64,000 nt of DNA from Hexactinellida sp. DTS-2022 (taxonomy: Eukaryota; Porifera; Hexactinellida). The stretch spans positions 310,001 through 374,000 of the forward strand of contig JAPNXP010000007.1 of NCBI GenBank assembly GCA_028753945.1. The letters run 5' to 3'. The notes under the pieces were generated by a model that saw only the letters and a program-made list of their open reading frames with translations, had not been told where the DNA came from and did not search any database. This document shows positions 23,314 to 34,491 of the stretch, piece by piece. Position numbers and translations under genes: made by a program. How positions within the stretch are numbered: the stretch's first letter is position 1; each line of letters opens with the position of its first letter.

Positions 23314-23857
23314 TATATAATTATATAACCCATGGGGTAAAGTAATGCTTTTTATCATGAATTATCATGAATAGGGACAATTAATGTGAAACCATTTTTA
23401 TCAATCAGGAACTAAGGATTTATGGCGCGTAAAATTTGAACTGTTGATAATAATTAGGAGAATTTTACTCGTAGAAAGCCCCTAATGTTATTTGAAAGCA
23501 AAAAGTAAATTGTTTCGAATTTACGGACAATTTATAACGTAACAACAGAAGAGGATTGAAGGAATGTGTATAAATAGGAATCTGAAGGAAGGAAAGTAAA
23601 AATCAGGTTAGTAAGGACATTTGATATTCTGCTTATTTGTCAAATACAAATATTTGCAATTTAACCTCATTAGTATTAGGTTATTATACATTACATAGAA
23701 TTAGCAAAAAATATCGATAAAATATGCACCATTGACTTATCCATATATAAAAAACAATTTTGGTGCTAAAAATGAGCTTTCAAGTGCCATAAAATTTCAT
23801 CAGAAAAGGTTTTGCCGATATACAAATGTCATTTTATGACCAGTATCCATAAATAAG

Positions 23858-23952
23858 GTAAATAAATAAATAAACAAATAAATAAACAAATAAACAAACA
23901 AATAAATAAATAAATAAATAAACAAACAAATAAACAAACAAATAAACAAACT
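23858..23952 (+). repeat. AAATAAAC microsatellite
   Basis: Intergenic tract between talin and the PDZ-LRR gene. Confidence 0.9.
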
Positions 23953-24129
23953 ATTACAAGAGTGAAACAAACCTGAAAAGAAGGAACAAATATATGTCAA
24001 ACAAACTGAAAACAATTCACTCAGATAAGACTATTTATTTGATTGAATGATTGACGTCAATAAACACAATCAATAAACAAGAATCAATACATAAATGTAC
24101 CAGGAATATTCATTGAACATATTTATATA

Positions 24130-24282
24130 ATCGAAACAGGTTTTTTCTAACTACATATGTATTTATTCTAAATGTGTAAGAAATTCCAATTTTGTTTTAT
24201 TTTCATTCGGTTTATTCTAACTATCGGATTTTCTTACTTTATTTCCATGCAAAGAATTGGTTAGAAAAACAGGTTTCGACTG
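24130..24282. mobile_element. CAGTCGAAACCGG-type MITE, copy 2
   Basis: Inverted relative to 8794-8951; left end slightly truncated. Confidence 0.85.
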
Positions 24283-24892
24283 TAGTAGCATTTGTTAGGC
24301 GCGTAAAATTCGAAATTCCCAATAATAATTCCTTGTTTGTAATATAAAAAGGTTGGTTTGTCACACATTGGTTGGCGAAACGTAACGTTTGAACGGCCCT
24401 TAGTTATAAAGGGTGATTTAATTAATAGTGGCATAAATCTAAAATAATTATAATCATGGTTTCATTTCAGGTGTTAACTGAAATCCTCCTACGAATTTTG
24501 TACCCTAAAATTCGAATTATCGATCGGTGTTCCTAAATTACGCGAGTAAATTTACAGCATTTATGCTTGTAACAAACCTACTTAGTTACTCACAAACAAA
24601 CAAAAACAACTAACACCTCAAAACAAATTCATACAAATCCTAACTAAATAACGAACAAACAGAATATTAATTATTTGCCTATTTTGTGTGCTTATTGTAG
24701 GCTTCAAATTCCTTATATATTTTGGAGATTTAACGAGAATACAATTGAACTGGGCTTCGTATTATTCCACTAATGGACATATTACACATTCCTTTGTTGC
24801 TATGGAAGCCAGTAAGGAATGCAGATTAATCATTAATGGGAATAAACAGTATTATAGATAGATAGTTTATAAACTGTAATGTATAAGATACA

Positions 24893-25062
24893 GTCAAGTT
24901 ATTGTATTATGAACATTCAAGGGACCAAAATTTGTGTTCATATTAGAGACTTAATAATATTAAGCGAACTCAACTTAATACAAACCCTATGTAAGTTGTT
25001 AAATTGGGACCATAGGGCTTGTTCATAATAGAAATATCTTCATATTTTAACACAATAATACA
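24893..25062. mobile_element. CAGTCAAGTTATTGTATTATG MITE fragment
   Basis: AACATTCAAGGGACCAAAA and ACCATAGGGCTTGTTCATAA shared with 37075-37222. Confidence 0.65.
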
Positions 25063-25264
25063 AACCTATAAATACGAATATCTTATATAAGGGGACAAAT
25101 TTCGACGGTCCCCTGGTGTTCCAACTAAAATTCAATTTGTTACATATCAAATTCCATTCAGATTGTCACACAAAAATATATAAAATTAAAATAACCCAAA
25201 AATGTACACAAAAATATATAAAATAAAAACCCAAAAAGTACACAAACTAACAAACAAATTATTT

Positions 25265-26902
25265 CTATTTATGGTGTAAAGAAATTAGGTCAGAATTGTC
25301 CCTTTTCATAGATGAGAGCCTTGGCAACCGACTTGCCATTAAGGTATGCTGGTATTCTTCATAGGGATTACCTTGTATACAAATAGCTTGGAATTCCTCC
25401 TGTCTAATTGCGTGAGATGCAAAGTCAATATCGTTATTAGCAATTGAAAGTCTTGTTAGATTTGGTAGCGTAGAAAGGTCAGTGTCAATCGATTTAAGTT
25501 GATTATTGTCCAGACATAAAAGTTGTAAATTAGTTAGTTTAGAAATATCGGTTGGTAAATATGATATTTTATTGTTTACAAGCGATAACACTTCAATGTT
25601 TGTTAGTTTAAATATAGATTCAGGAACAGCTGATAAGTTATTTGATCCCAAATATAGTTTTGTGATTGAATAAAGAAATGCAAGGGATGTAGTAGAATCC
25701 AATGAATCTTGTGTAAGTTTGTTATAAGTCAAGTTTAACGATTCAAGTTTAGAAAGTTTAATCAAGTCAAATAGTTTGGAAAGATTTGCAAGTTGGCATT
25801 TTGAAATAACAAGTGTTTTAAGTCCGGTTAAAATTCCAATTTCAATTTGCAAATGCGGGAGAGAAAGATTCACATTCATAATTTCAAGAGTTTGTAGGAA
25901 ACGCTTCAAACTCCATAAATACATAAGCGAAAACAAATTACTCCCGTTAATACGAACAGAATTACACATCCGATATTTAGCCGGTATATAAGATATTTTA
26001 GTTTTCAACTTTTCATGCAGGAGAGATAGCAGTTTCTGATGAGTCATGTTATGAATCGATTCGTCATCAATAGCAAGAATTTGGTCACCTTCTGCCAAAC
26101 CTGCTATCTGGGATATACTGGCTCTACTCACCTTCTTAATAACTGATATCAGTATTGTGTCACCGTCGTTATATTGAGCCTATAGGGTATAGTAATGATA
26201 TGTTATTGTTTGTTTAGTTGTTTGTTTGTTTGTTGGTTCGTTTGTTTGTTTGTTTGTTTGTTTATTTGCTTTGTTTGTATGTTGTATGTTTGTTTGTTTG
26301 TTTGTTTGTTTGTTTATTTGCTTTGTTTGTATGTTGTATGTTTGTTGTTTTGGTTGTTTGTTTGTTTGGTTGTTTGTTTGTTTGTTGTATGTTTGTTTGT
26401 TTGTTTTTTGGTTGTTTGTTTGTTTTTTTGGTTGGTAGTTTGTTTGTTGGTTGGTTGTTTGTTTGTTGGTTTGATTTTTGTTTGTTGGTTTGTTTGCTTG
26501 TTTGTTTGTTTGTTTGTTGTTTGTTTGTTGTTTGTTTGGTTGTTGGTTTGTTTGTTGGTTTGTTTGTTGGTTTGTTTGTTTGTTGTTTGTTTGTTTGTTT
26601 GTTGTATGTTTGTTTGTTTTTGGTTTGTTGTTTGTTTGTTGGATAATACGTACTAATTTCTCTCTCCCGAGGGGGTACGTATAACCGACTTCTACTATAT
26701 CCTATACACATATTAGCACCTGTATATTCCTAAGAGAGAACCCCCACTTAGCATCAGTACCAGTATCGCTCCTATCTAACTCTACACTCCTTATTCTCAA
26801 CAGGAGCGGGAGTCTACCATAGTCGGGGAGACTGAAGAATGATCTCCTGTCTGCTGTGGGAGATAGGAGATTATTAGTGGGATCGTCATTCATTCTACGC
26901 AC
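25265..26902 (-). CDS. PDZ and leucine-rich-repeat protein
   Basis: Two clear exons, 26902-26720 and 26179-25265, joined in phase 0 across a GT-AG intron almost wholly made of (TTTG)n. The join rebuilds a PDZ domain: KWGFSLRN (carboxylate-binding loop) at the end of the first exon, then AQYNDGDTILISVIKK and GLAEGDQILAIDDESI. After it come about seven leucine-rich repeats (LESLNLTYNKL, ITKLYLGSNNLSAVP, IEVLSLVNNKISYLP, LQLLCLDNNQLKSI, LTRLSIANND), then a short tail ending SLHHK. Such proteins act as submembrane scaffolds. The first exon is preceded by a good acceptor (aacttag) and its first ATG is at 26893, so an upstream exon is likely. Domain calls are firm; the exact family is not recognised. 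Confidence 0.82.
26200..26642 (+). repeat. TTTG microsatellite in the PDZ-LRR intron
   Basis: Irregular GTTTGTTT/GGTTGTTT units occupy nearly the whole 540-bp intron that splits the PDZ domain. Confidence 0.92.
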
Positions 26903-26929
26903 CTAAGTTGTTAATACGTTAAATAGGGT

Positions 26930-27172
26930 GACCATTGTCCAATTTTTAGCCTGGGCAGTCCAGGTTTTTTACAATTATTTTGCGATGTCCAGTAATTTTC
27001 TAAATTGTCCAGGTTATTTAACAGTTATTTTTTATTATCATCCAATTGTCTCCGATTCGTTCACATTAACCTAATAGTGTCCAGTTTTTTATAGCCTGTC
27101 CAGGATTTTTGTCGAAATTTTGAGAAATGTCCAGGTTTTGGCCCAAAATCCTCTGGTCACCCTAACGTAAAG
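26930..27172. repeat. TGTCCAGTTTTT inverted element
   Basis: GGGTGACCATTGTCCAATTT at the left and CAAAATCCTCTGGTCACCCT at the right form inverted ends. Partial copy at 47365-47485 in SPHK intron 1. Confidence 0.75.
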
Positions 27173-27444
27173 CCAATGTATTATGCAGCCATTTGTAAAT
27201 ACGCATTAAAGTACAGTCAGGTCTGCTTATTATGAACAAGATTTCGTCTGTTAATGTGAAGAACCTGACTGTATAACTAAAAAACTAAGGTTGTCATATT
27301 CTGAAAGACTTAATTGGAAGAGAGGGAATTACATTACTTTAGCAATAAATATGTTAGCTGTCACAATATACGTACCTATTATGCATAATATAACACCATT
27401 TATATATTATTTTCTTCAAATTCATAAATAACTTAGCTACGAAC

Positions 27445-27510
27445 CATCCTATTCTGCTTTGTAGAGAAGGAATCTGATTGGGTTACTCCTCTACCTCGAT
27501 TGAAAGACAT
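27445..27510 (-). CDS. Possible first exon of the PDZ-LRR gene
   Basis: An ATG at 27510 opens 22 codons beginning MSFNRGRGVTQSDSF and ending before GTTCGT. Spliced in phase 0 to the acceptor at 26903 it would extend the PDZ-LRR protein in frame. The donor is weak and no homology supports it, so this is only a candidate. Confidence 0.3.
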
Positions 27511-27524
27511 CCAATTGCTAATTA

Positions 27525-27695
27525 CAGTAGAACCTCGTTAATAGAACACCAACGGACGGTAAAAATGTGTTCGCTTTATCCGGAGTTCGATTAACCGGAG
27601 TAATAGCCATTGTAGGGACCTGATTTTGTGGAACTGTTTGTTCGTCTTATCCGGAAATTCGTATTAACCGTGTTCGTACTAACGAGGTTCTACTG
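27525..27695. mobile_element. CAGTAGAACCTCGTTA MITE beside the PDZ-LRR gene
   Basis: Ends CAGTAGAACCTCGTTAATAG and CTAACGAGGTTCTACTG, closest to 3501-3684. Confidence 0.85.
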
Positions 27696-27844
27696 TATAT
27701 AGTAATTAAATATTATTACGTACGTAGTTTTAATTGTAGATACAATTTTAGTGTAAATTTAGGCATCAAATCAAAAGTCAACTTCGTGATAACACGAATT
27801 ATGGGTCATTATTGAATCTAATAATTCTAAAATTACCCTGTAAC

Positions 27845-27999
27845 CAGTCAACCTCGTATAGCGAAGTGCTTGGGACCTGTAAATCCCTTCGTTATATCCG
27901 GATAATAATTAATGCATTTAGTGCTCTGGGGAAAATCTCCATTTCATTATAAGCTGATATTTCGTTATATCCGACTTCGTTATAACGGGAGTTCATTGT
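27845..27999. mobile_element. CAGTCAACTCTCGTTATAAC-type MITE, copy 3
   Basis: Same family as 1415-1568, with slightly decayed ends. Confidence 0.85.
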
Positions 28000-28710
28000 A
28001 TAATGACTGGATAACACCTCCTATAGGGAGATCTTAATTGTTCTTTATGGATTGGCTAATTATTGCGCCATATCAGGTATGGCGCTTAAAATTATATATT
28101 ATACACTGGAAATGGCGCCTAATTTACTACAAATATAATTTGAAATTCCAATTGCAACTATAGTTGTATTTATAAGCGCATACATTTAATTATAATAGCA
28201 AGTGTATGTTCTATTCCTTATAAGCATTTGCTAACTGATTATAGGTTAATATCAACCAAGTTATTATGATCTCCATTAGAATAGCATTACTGTACAAGTC
28301 ATATATGATACTTTAACTATATTGTATGATACTTAGTAAAATATAAATGAATAGTCGAATTTGGTATAGCTATGAATTGGGTTAATTAATTGGTCTCAAA
28401 TTTGTAGTAAGGAATGGAAAATAATGCTTTTTATTCGAATTTAACCGATCTCTGATTCTGAATCAATTAAGGGGGAGTACACATAACAATATTGTAAGCC
28501 AAAATGTAATTCTTTACCGTAAATCCTGTAAAATGTTAAGTGGAGTATAATGACTACATATTTGTGTGCAATAGCGTATCCAAGGTACTGTACGTATAAA
28601 GATAAATGCATTTTTATCTGAAATTAGTTCTAAATTAAACTTTTTATAGAAAAAGTACATCTTACAGACCATTTGTCATTGAACTAATAAAGAAATTTGA
28701 ACAACTAAAC

Positions 28711-31423
28711 CTAAAATTTGAGCCAATCTTTCAAATACAAACAACTATTAGGGGAAATATTGCCAATATCTTGACACCTATCAATTAATTGGCACATCAC
28801 ACAAGGGGAAAATGATAATCCAGCAGGAATTTGTTTCGTCAAATTAATCTCTTTAGCTCGATATTTATACACTTTTATAACACTCCCATTTTCATCTGGT
28901 AACTCCATAAAATCTGAATCTAATTTCCCTTCATCGTATAAGGCTTGTAATACCAAATCAAGTTTAACCTTACCAACAGTAAAGGTCAATGTAATGTGCT
29001 CTGTTTTCATAGCTAAAATATCTTCACTTGAATAAAACCTTTTCCTACTTGATTCCCTTTCCCTTAATAGAAGTTTGTGAATGTGTTGAAAAAACTGATC
29101 AAGTTCATCGACTGACAAAAGTCTTTCTCTGTTAATAAGTGAAGCATCTGGTTCGTAAACTGACAGAAGAAATACTTTAGATTTGACTCCTGTCAAATCT
29201 GGAAGTTTAACCGTTTGGACTAATCCTTGCGACTCTAAATGCTTGAGTATTTTCGTAACCTATAAATAGAAAAGGTATTAGTTCCTCTATAGAGACACCT
29301 ATTATTGTGTCTGTACATAGAGATTCTAACAGGAATCAGTTCCTCTATAGAGACACCTATTATTGTGTCTGTACATAGAGATTATAACAGGAATCAGTTC
29401 CTCTATAGAGACACCTATTATTGTGTCTGTACATAGAGATTCTAAGGAGAATCAGTTCCTCTATAGAGACACCTATTATTGTGTCTGTACATAGAGATTC
29501 TAACAGGAATCAGTTCCTCTATAGAGACACTTATTATTGTGTCTGTACATAGAGATTCTAAAGAGAATCAGTTCCTCTATAGAGACACCTATTATTGTGT
29601 CTGTACATAGAGATTCTAACAAGAATCAGTTCCTCTATAGAGACACCTATTATTGTGTCTGTACATAGAGATTCTAACAAGAATCAGTTCCTCTATAGAG
29701 ACACCTATTATTGTGTCTGTACATAGAGATTATAACAGGAATCAGTTCCTCTATAGAGACACCTATTATTGTGTCTGTACATAGAGATTCTAACAGGAAT
29801 CAGTTCCTCTATAGAGACACCTATTATTGTGTCTGTACATAGAGATTCTAACAGGAATCAGTTCCTCTATAGAGACACCTATTATTGTGTCTGTACATAG
29901 AGATTCTAACAGGAATCAGTTCCTCTATAGAGACACCTATTATTGTGTCTGTACATAGAGATTCTAACAAGAATCAGTTCCTCTATAGAGACACCTATTA
30001 TTGTGTCTGTACATAGAGATTCTAACAGGAATCAGTTCCTCTATAGAGACACCTATTATTGTGTCTGTACATAGAGATTCTAACAAGAATCAGTTCCTCT
30101 ATAGAGACACCTATTATTGTGTCTGTACATAGAGATTCTAACAGGAATCAGTTCCTCTATAGAGACACCTATTATTGTGTCTGTACATAGAGATTCTAAC
30201 AGGAATCAGTTCCTCTATAGAGACACCTATTATTGTGTCTGTACATAGAGATTCTAACAGGAATCAGTTCCTCTATAGAGACACCTATTATTGTGTCTGT
30301 ACATAGAGATTCTAACAGGAATCAGTTCCTCTATAGAGACACCTATTATTGTGTCTGTACATAGAGATTCTAACAGGAATCAGTTCCTCTATAGAGACAC
30401 TTATTATTGTGTCTATACATAGAGATTCTAACAGGAATCAGTTCCTCTATAGAGACACATATTATTGTGTCTGTACATAGAGATTCTAACAGGAATCAGT
30501 TCCTCTATAGAGACACCTATTATTGTGTCTCTACATAGAGATCATAACAGGAATCAGTTCCCTATAGAGACACCTAATTACCTGGACTTGGGGTAAACTT
30601 GTCTTTTTCCTGACATCAGTACTAATTAATCCTTTCCCCTTTATAGATTCTAGAGTTCTGTAAACTAACAATTGTTCTTCGTTTAATGAACGTAGCTCTG
30701 AACTCAATTCTGAGTTTAGTTCTATCAATTCTTTCAATCTAAAATATAAATACAGTAGAACCTCGTTAGTAGGAACACGGGTAATACGAAATTCCGGTTA
30801 TTACGAACACAATTTCAGTCCCCTTCAAAGCCTTTTAAATATAGGAATTTAGGCATTTTGACGGATTTTGACGGGCCCCTGGCCTGGTGTTCTTACTAAC
30901 ATTAAATTCCCGTTATATAATGAAATACCCGCTTATAACGAAGTTATAAATATATTTCCAAGAAGGATAAAGTACAATAGAACCTCGTTTTTGTTCGCTT
31001 TGATTTTGTGAAACTGTTTGTTCGTCTTATCCGGAAATTCGTGTAAACCGTGTTCGTACTAACGAGGTTCTACTGACTACTGTAGTTGATTTTATTTCGT
31101 TTATAATGAAGGAAATGAAAAGTTTCCTCTAAATTTACGCGCCTGAATGACAGACAACATTATATATTTATTTACCTGTAAACAAGTGTTGATCCTTGTT
31201 TACATAACTCAAGTTTACCACTTGCTAGCAGTTTATTTATAACTTTCATTCTAATATTTGGTGACAATTCAGGATGAGCCTCCTTTATATGTCGCTCTGT
31301 AATTCCTTTCACATTTTCGTGGCATAATTCCAAAACCCGTTTTTCTAGCATAGAAAGTATTTCTGGATCATCTGACTTTTCAGAGTTTATTTCGTTCTTG
31401 ATTGCTACTTGGACTATTGCCAT
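28711..31423 (-). CDS. POLR3F: RNA polymerase III subunit RPC6
   Basis: Three exons, 31423-31176, 30738-30582 and 29259-28711, with consistent phases and GT-AG borders, give 317 residues; human POLR3F has about 316. The protein is the RPC39/RPC6 subunit of the Pol III RPC3-RPC6-RPC7 subcomplex, which opens promoters and contacts TFIIIB. Exons 1 and 2 encode the tandem winged helices (VLELCHENVKGITERHIKEA; LISTDVRKKTSLPQVQ). Exon 3 starts VTKILKHLESQGLVQTVK and ends with the cysteine cluster CVMC...RC...NSCLYL, the conserved Fe-S-type site, then LKDWLKF. Intron 1 contains MITE fragments; intron 2 (1.3 kb) is essentially one 58-bp minisatellite array. Start is the ATG at 31423. Confidence 0.95.
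29270..30570 (-). repeat. 58-bp minisatellite in POLR3F intron 2, about 22 copies
   Basis: Head-to-tail 58-bp unit containing CTCTATAGAG and the stem AGACAC/GTGTCT around CTATTATT. Copies differ by only one to three bases. The array fills the intron almost wall to wall. Read on the transcribed strand each unit carries TCTCTATAG, which resembles the acceptors used throughout this window. Confidence 0.95.
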
Positions 31424-31473
31424 TCCCTAGCTACAGTAAGGTTATAATGGAATGTGTAAGTATATACAAGTTA

Positions 31474-31658
31474 CAGTCGAAACCGGTATTTTCGAACACC
31501 AAGTTTTTCCTACTAATCGGTTTTTTCTAACTAACTATTTATTCTAAATGTGTAAGAATTCCAATTTTGTTTTATTTTCAATCGGTTTATTCTAACTATC
31601 AGATTTTCTTACTTTATTTCCATGCAAAGAATTGGTTAGAAAAAACCGGTTTCAACTG
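31474..31658. mobile_element. CAGTCGAAACCGG-type MITE, copy 3
   Basis: Upstream of POLR3F. The left end carries a ~25-bp insertion-like change (TTTTCGAACACCAAG). Confidence 0.85.
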
Positions 31659-32169
31659 TACTAATCTATTCTAAGAAACAATAGAACCAACTTTTACAGC
31701 TTTTCGGTAAGTGATAAAAGTTTCCGAAAAAATGTCTCTATTAGAATTTGTCTAGTCTCAACAATAGAATATTGGAAATATAATTAGAACTATAATTGTA
31801 ACTATAATTAGAAATGTAATTGTAACAAGTAAAACCTGACACGAACAAACCAATAGATAACCTAACTCTATTTGTGGTCAATAAACACAATAATTTGTTT
31901 TGAATAGAACACATTGAATGATTAGTTCTCAAAAGAAAAACAATTAATTTCTAACAAACAAGAGGCCCTAAATAAATACTCACAAAGGATTCCCTAATTA
32001 CCAATAAATATAAATAGGCTAATCAATCTTCAAACTCCATATACATAAACTAACACCCTGAACTTTTCAACCCAATTCAAACTATACTATTTTATTAACT
32101 ACCCATAATAGACAGTATAACTTCTAACTAGTAAATTACATAGCGAGTCGAATAATTCAATTGAAAGAA

Positions 32170-32547
32170 ATGCCGCCTAAACAAGTCAGAATTGATGCGA
32201 AAAAACGAAGCAAAGCTATTTCCAAATCACTTCGTTCAGGCCTACAATTTCCGGTCGGACGAGTTCACCGACATTTGAAGAAACATTCCTCAACCGGTCG
32301 CCGAGTCGCCGCAACCGCTGCGGTTTATTCAGCCGCGATTCTCGAATATCTAACCGCCGAAGTTCTAGAACTAGCCGGAAATGCATCGAAAGACTTGAAA
32401 ATGAAACGAATAACCCCGCGGCATTTACAGCTAGCGATTAGAGGCGACGAGGAATTAGATTCGCTTATAAAAGCTACGATCGCGGGGGGCGGAGTAATGC
32501 CACACATCCACAAAAGCCTTTTCCAGTCCAGCAAAAAACATAAATAA
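32170..32547 (+). CDS. H2AZ: Histone variant H2A.Z, intronless and divergent
   Basis: The first ATG of this frame is at 32170, giving 125 residues. The histone fold is clear: [53 protein letters not shown]. The C-terminal half is H2A.Z rather than canonical H2[21 protein letters not shown] then [10 protein letters not shown]. The acidic patch residues are kept. Oddities: the N-terminal tail lacks the usual Gly-Lys acetylation repeats; the L1 loop has an altered [11 protein letters not shown]; the C-terminal tail (FQSSKKHK) is unusual. Animal H2A.Z genes normally have introns, so a retrocopy or lineage-specific variant is possible. The reading frame is intact and strongly constrained in the fold. 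Local GC is higher than in the flanks. Confidence 0.93.
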   Translation: MPPKQVRIDAKKRSKAISKSLRSGLQFPVGRVHRHLKKHSSTGRRVAATAAVYSAAILEYLTAEVLELAGNASKDLKMKRITPRHLQLAIRGDEELDSLIKATIAGGGVMPHIHKSLFQSSKKHK

Positions 32548-34491
32548 TAGGCGACATTATTACAGAGATGATAACAACACTCATAACTAATCTATAATCA
32601 ACTCTAGCTTTTATATATATAAACTACTTTGTTAGCTACCTTTAGTCGCACCTACACTAATAAATAGAGTTATATATTTGTGCTTATATATGGGCTAATA
32701 GTTAGGGGACGTTCAAACGTTACATAACGCAAAATTCTCGAAAATTAGACCACCCTTCTACTATATGTCACGCTTTTTTGACCAGTTTGATGCAAAAGGG
32801 ATTTGTCACACATTGGTTGACCCCCCCTCCTAAGAGTGTATTATACAGCCATTTGTAAATGCGTCCTAATCCTGGTCTGATCCAATTTCCATACGCCTAA
32901 ATCACAAAATGTTACGGTATATGAGATTTCAAATATAGTAGAACTCGGATATAACGTACCCCTCGGGAAGGAGAAATTAGTAGTATTATCCAAGTGTTCG
33001 TACTAACCGAGTTGTCACGACATTTAAATTGACAAACTTTGTTTATACAGTTAGTACGTAATAAGCCGAAATACGTACTAACCATTACTGTATAAGCGCT
33101 CCTAATTAATAGTTTTCCAAAAGGAGCGTCTCGCGCTCCTGGATAATTCCTTGCTACCTTTCCTTGGAAGCGTTACGTAACGTTGAAATGCCCTTATGTT
33201 GAATGGACGGCAATTTACCATTGGCTTTATTACCCATTGAAACTTCGATATACCATAAGTGTTTGTAAGGACGAACATTTGTAAATGTTACTACAGTGAT
33301 CACTACATTACAGTTACTACAGTGGTGTTCGCGTTATATCATACTCTATTGACCTTAGGATAGTTAGGAGTGTTCAATTCTAGTCCTGTCTAATACCCTG
33401 GTTATAATGCACCCGTATTATCCGAGTTTAAGTACAGTGATGCGGTACTATTTGAAGGAGTTAATTAAATCCGGCAACTAAATTAAGTGCCAATTCGGTA
33501 CCTAAATCAAATCACACTGCAAGCACTTTGGCTCAAACAATACGTTTGCAAATGGGAGTGAATTCTTATCAAAATCCTGTGTGAATGAGAATAGAAATCT
33601 AAATGTTAGAATATAATTATATAATAGTATAATTATTAAGCAGGGATTGTTGTCTGTAACATAGCACGTTTGATATGAACAAGTGGTCTTAGTAAGTTGA
33701 ACCGGTGTAAGCGGGTTTTAGGGACCAAAGGTAAGTTGTAATATACCAAAGTAAGTTGAAACCTTTACCAAACGACGTGTAATAGTCGAGAACCTTGACG
33801 TAAATTATAAGATTAAAAAATTCAAACACTTGTGAAAAGTTATAACGTTATTTTACCAACTAATCAAATGATTTGCGGAAATCACGTGACATCTGTCCAA
33901 CAACCAATCAAATGCTTTCGGGACATCAGCCTATTAAATACGGTTTTTTTTTTGTATAAATAGCTATGTAGATATAAATTGACATATAATTAATATTAAT
34001 GTTTGTAAAATTATTTGTTCACTACCGTATTACGGAATCCCAATGATGATTTTCTAATCTTACAAAGGTGACATTATGAATCCTCTGAGCATTATACTGT
34101 AGAGTCGGTTATCAGAACAAAAGTAAAAATACCGATTGGCGAATATGAAGAGCATAGCGACGGGTATGTAAACAGGTATTTATTATTTATCGATTCTTAC
34201 TCACTAATACTGTTAAGTGCAACACATGTATTTCAGCAAACAATACTTGTAAAAGACCTTAGATTAAATCCGAACTATCCATGCTATATGGGTCCATTTT
34301 AGTTGCAATTCCTTTTAAAAATTAGTCATCCGATAACTTATTGCCATAAAAATTGTAAGAAATCCAAACTAAACACTTTAATCAACTGAAAAGAAAGAAA
34401 ACAACAACAACAAGTCACTAGAGGTAAGTTAGATATCTATGTTGTGACACGATAGGATTATACGAGAATAGCTGTACTGAGATATGTCACT
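32548..34491. other. Intergenic, H2A.Z to NHL-like paralogue 1
   Basis: Fragments of several MITE families (32700-32830, 32935-33090). 34380-34491 is the 3' flank shared with the other NHL-like paralogues. No gene seen. Confidence 0.6.

Larger units (their letters stand above)
22956..25264. other. Intergenic, talin to PDZ-LRR gene
   Basis: Contains MITEs at 23111-23313, 24130-24282 and 24893-25062, and the AAATAAAC tract. The talin promoter must lie at its left end; no TATA box is obvious. Confidence 0.6.

Noticed and set aside
29270-30570. CRISPR-like repeat array
   Set aside because: Units are contiguous 58-bp copies without unique spacers, in an intron of a eukaryotic gene; it is a minisatellite.
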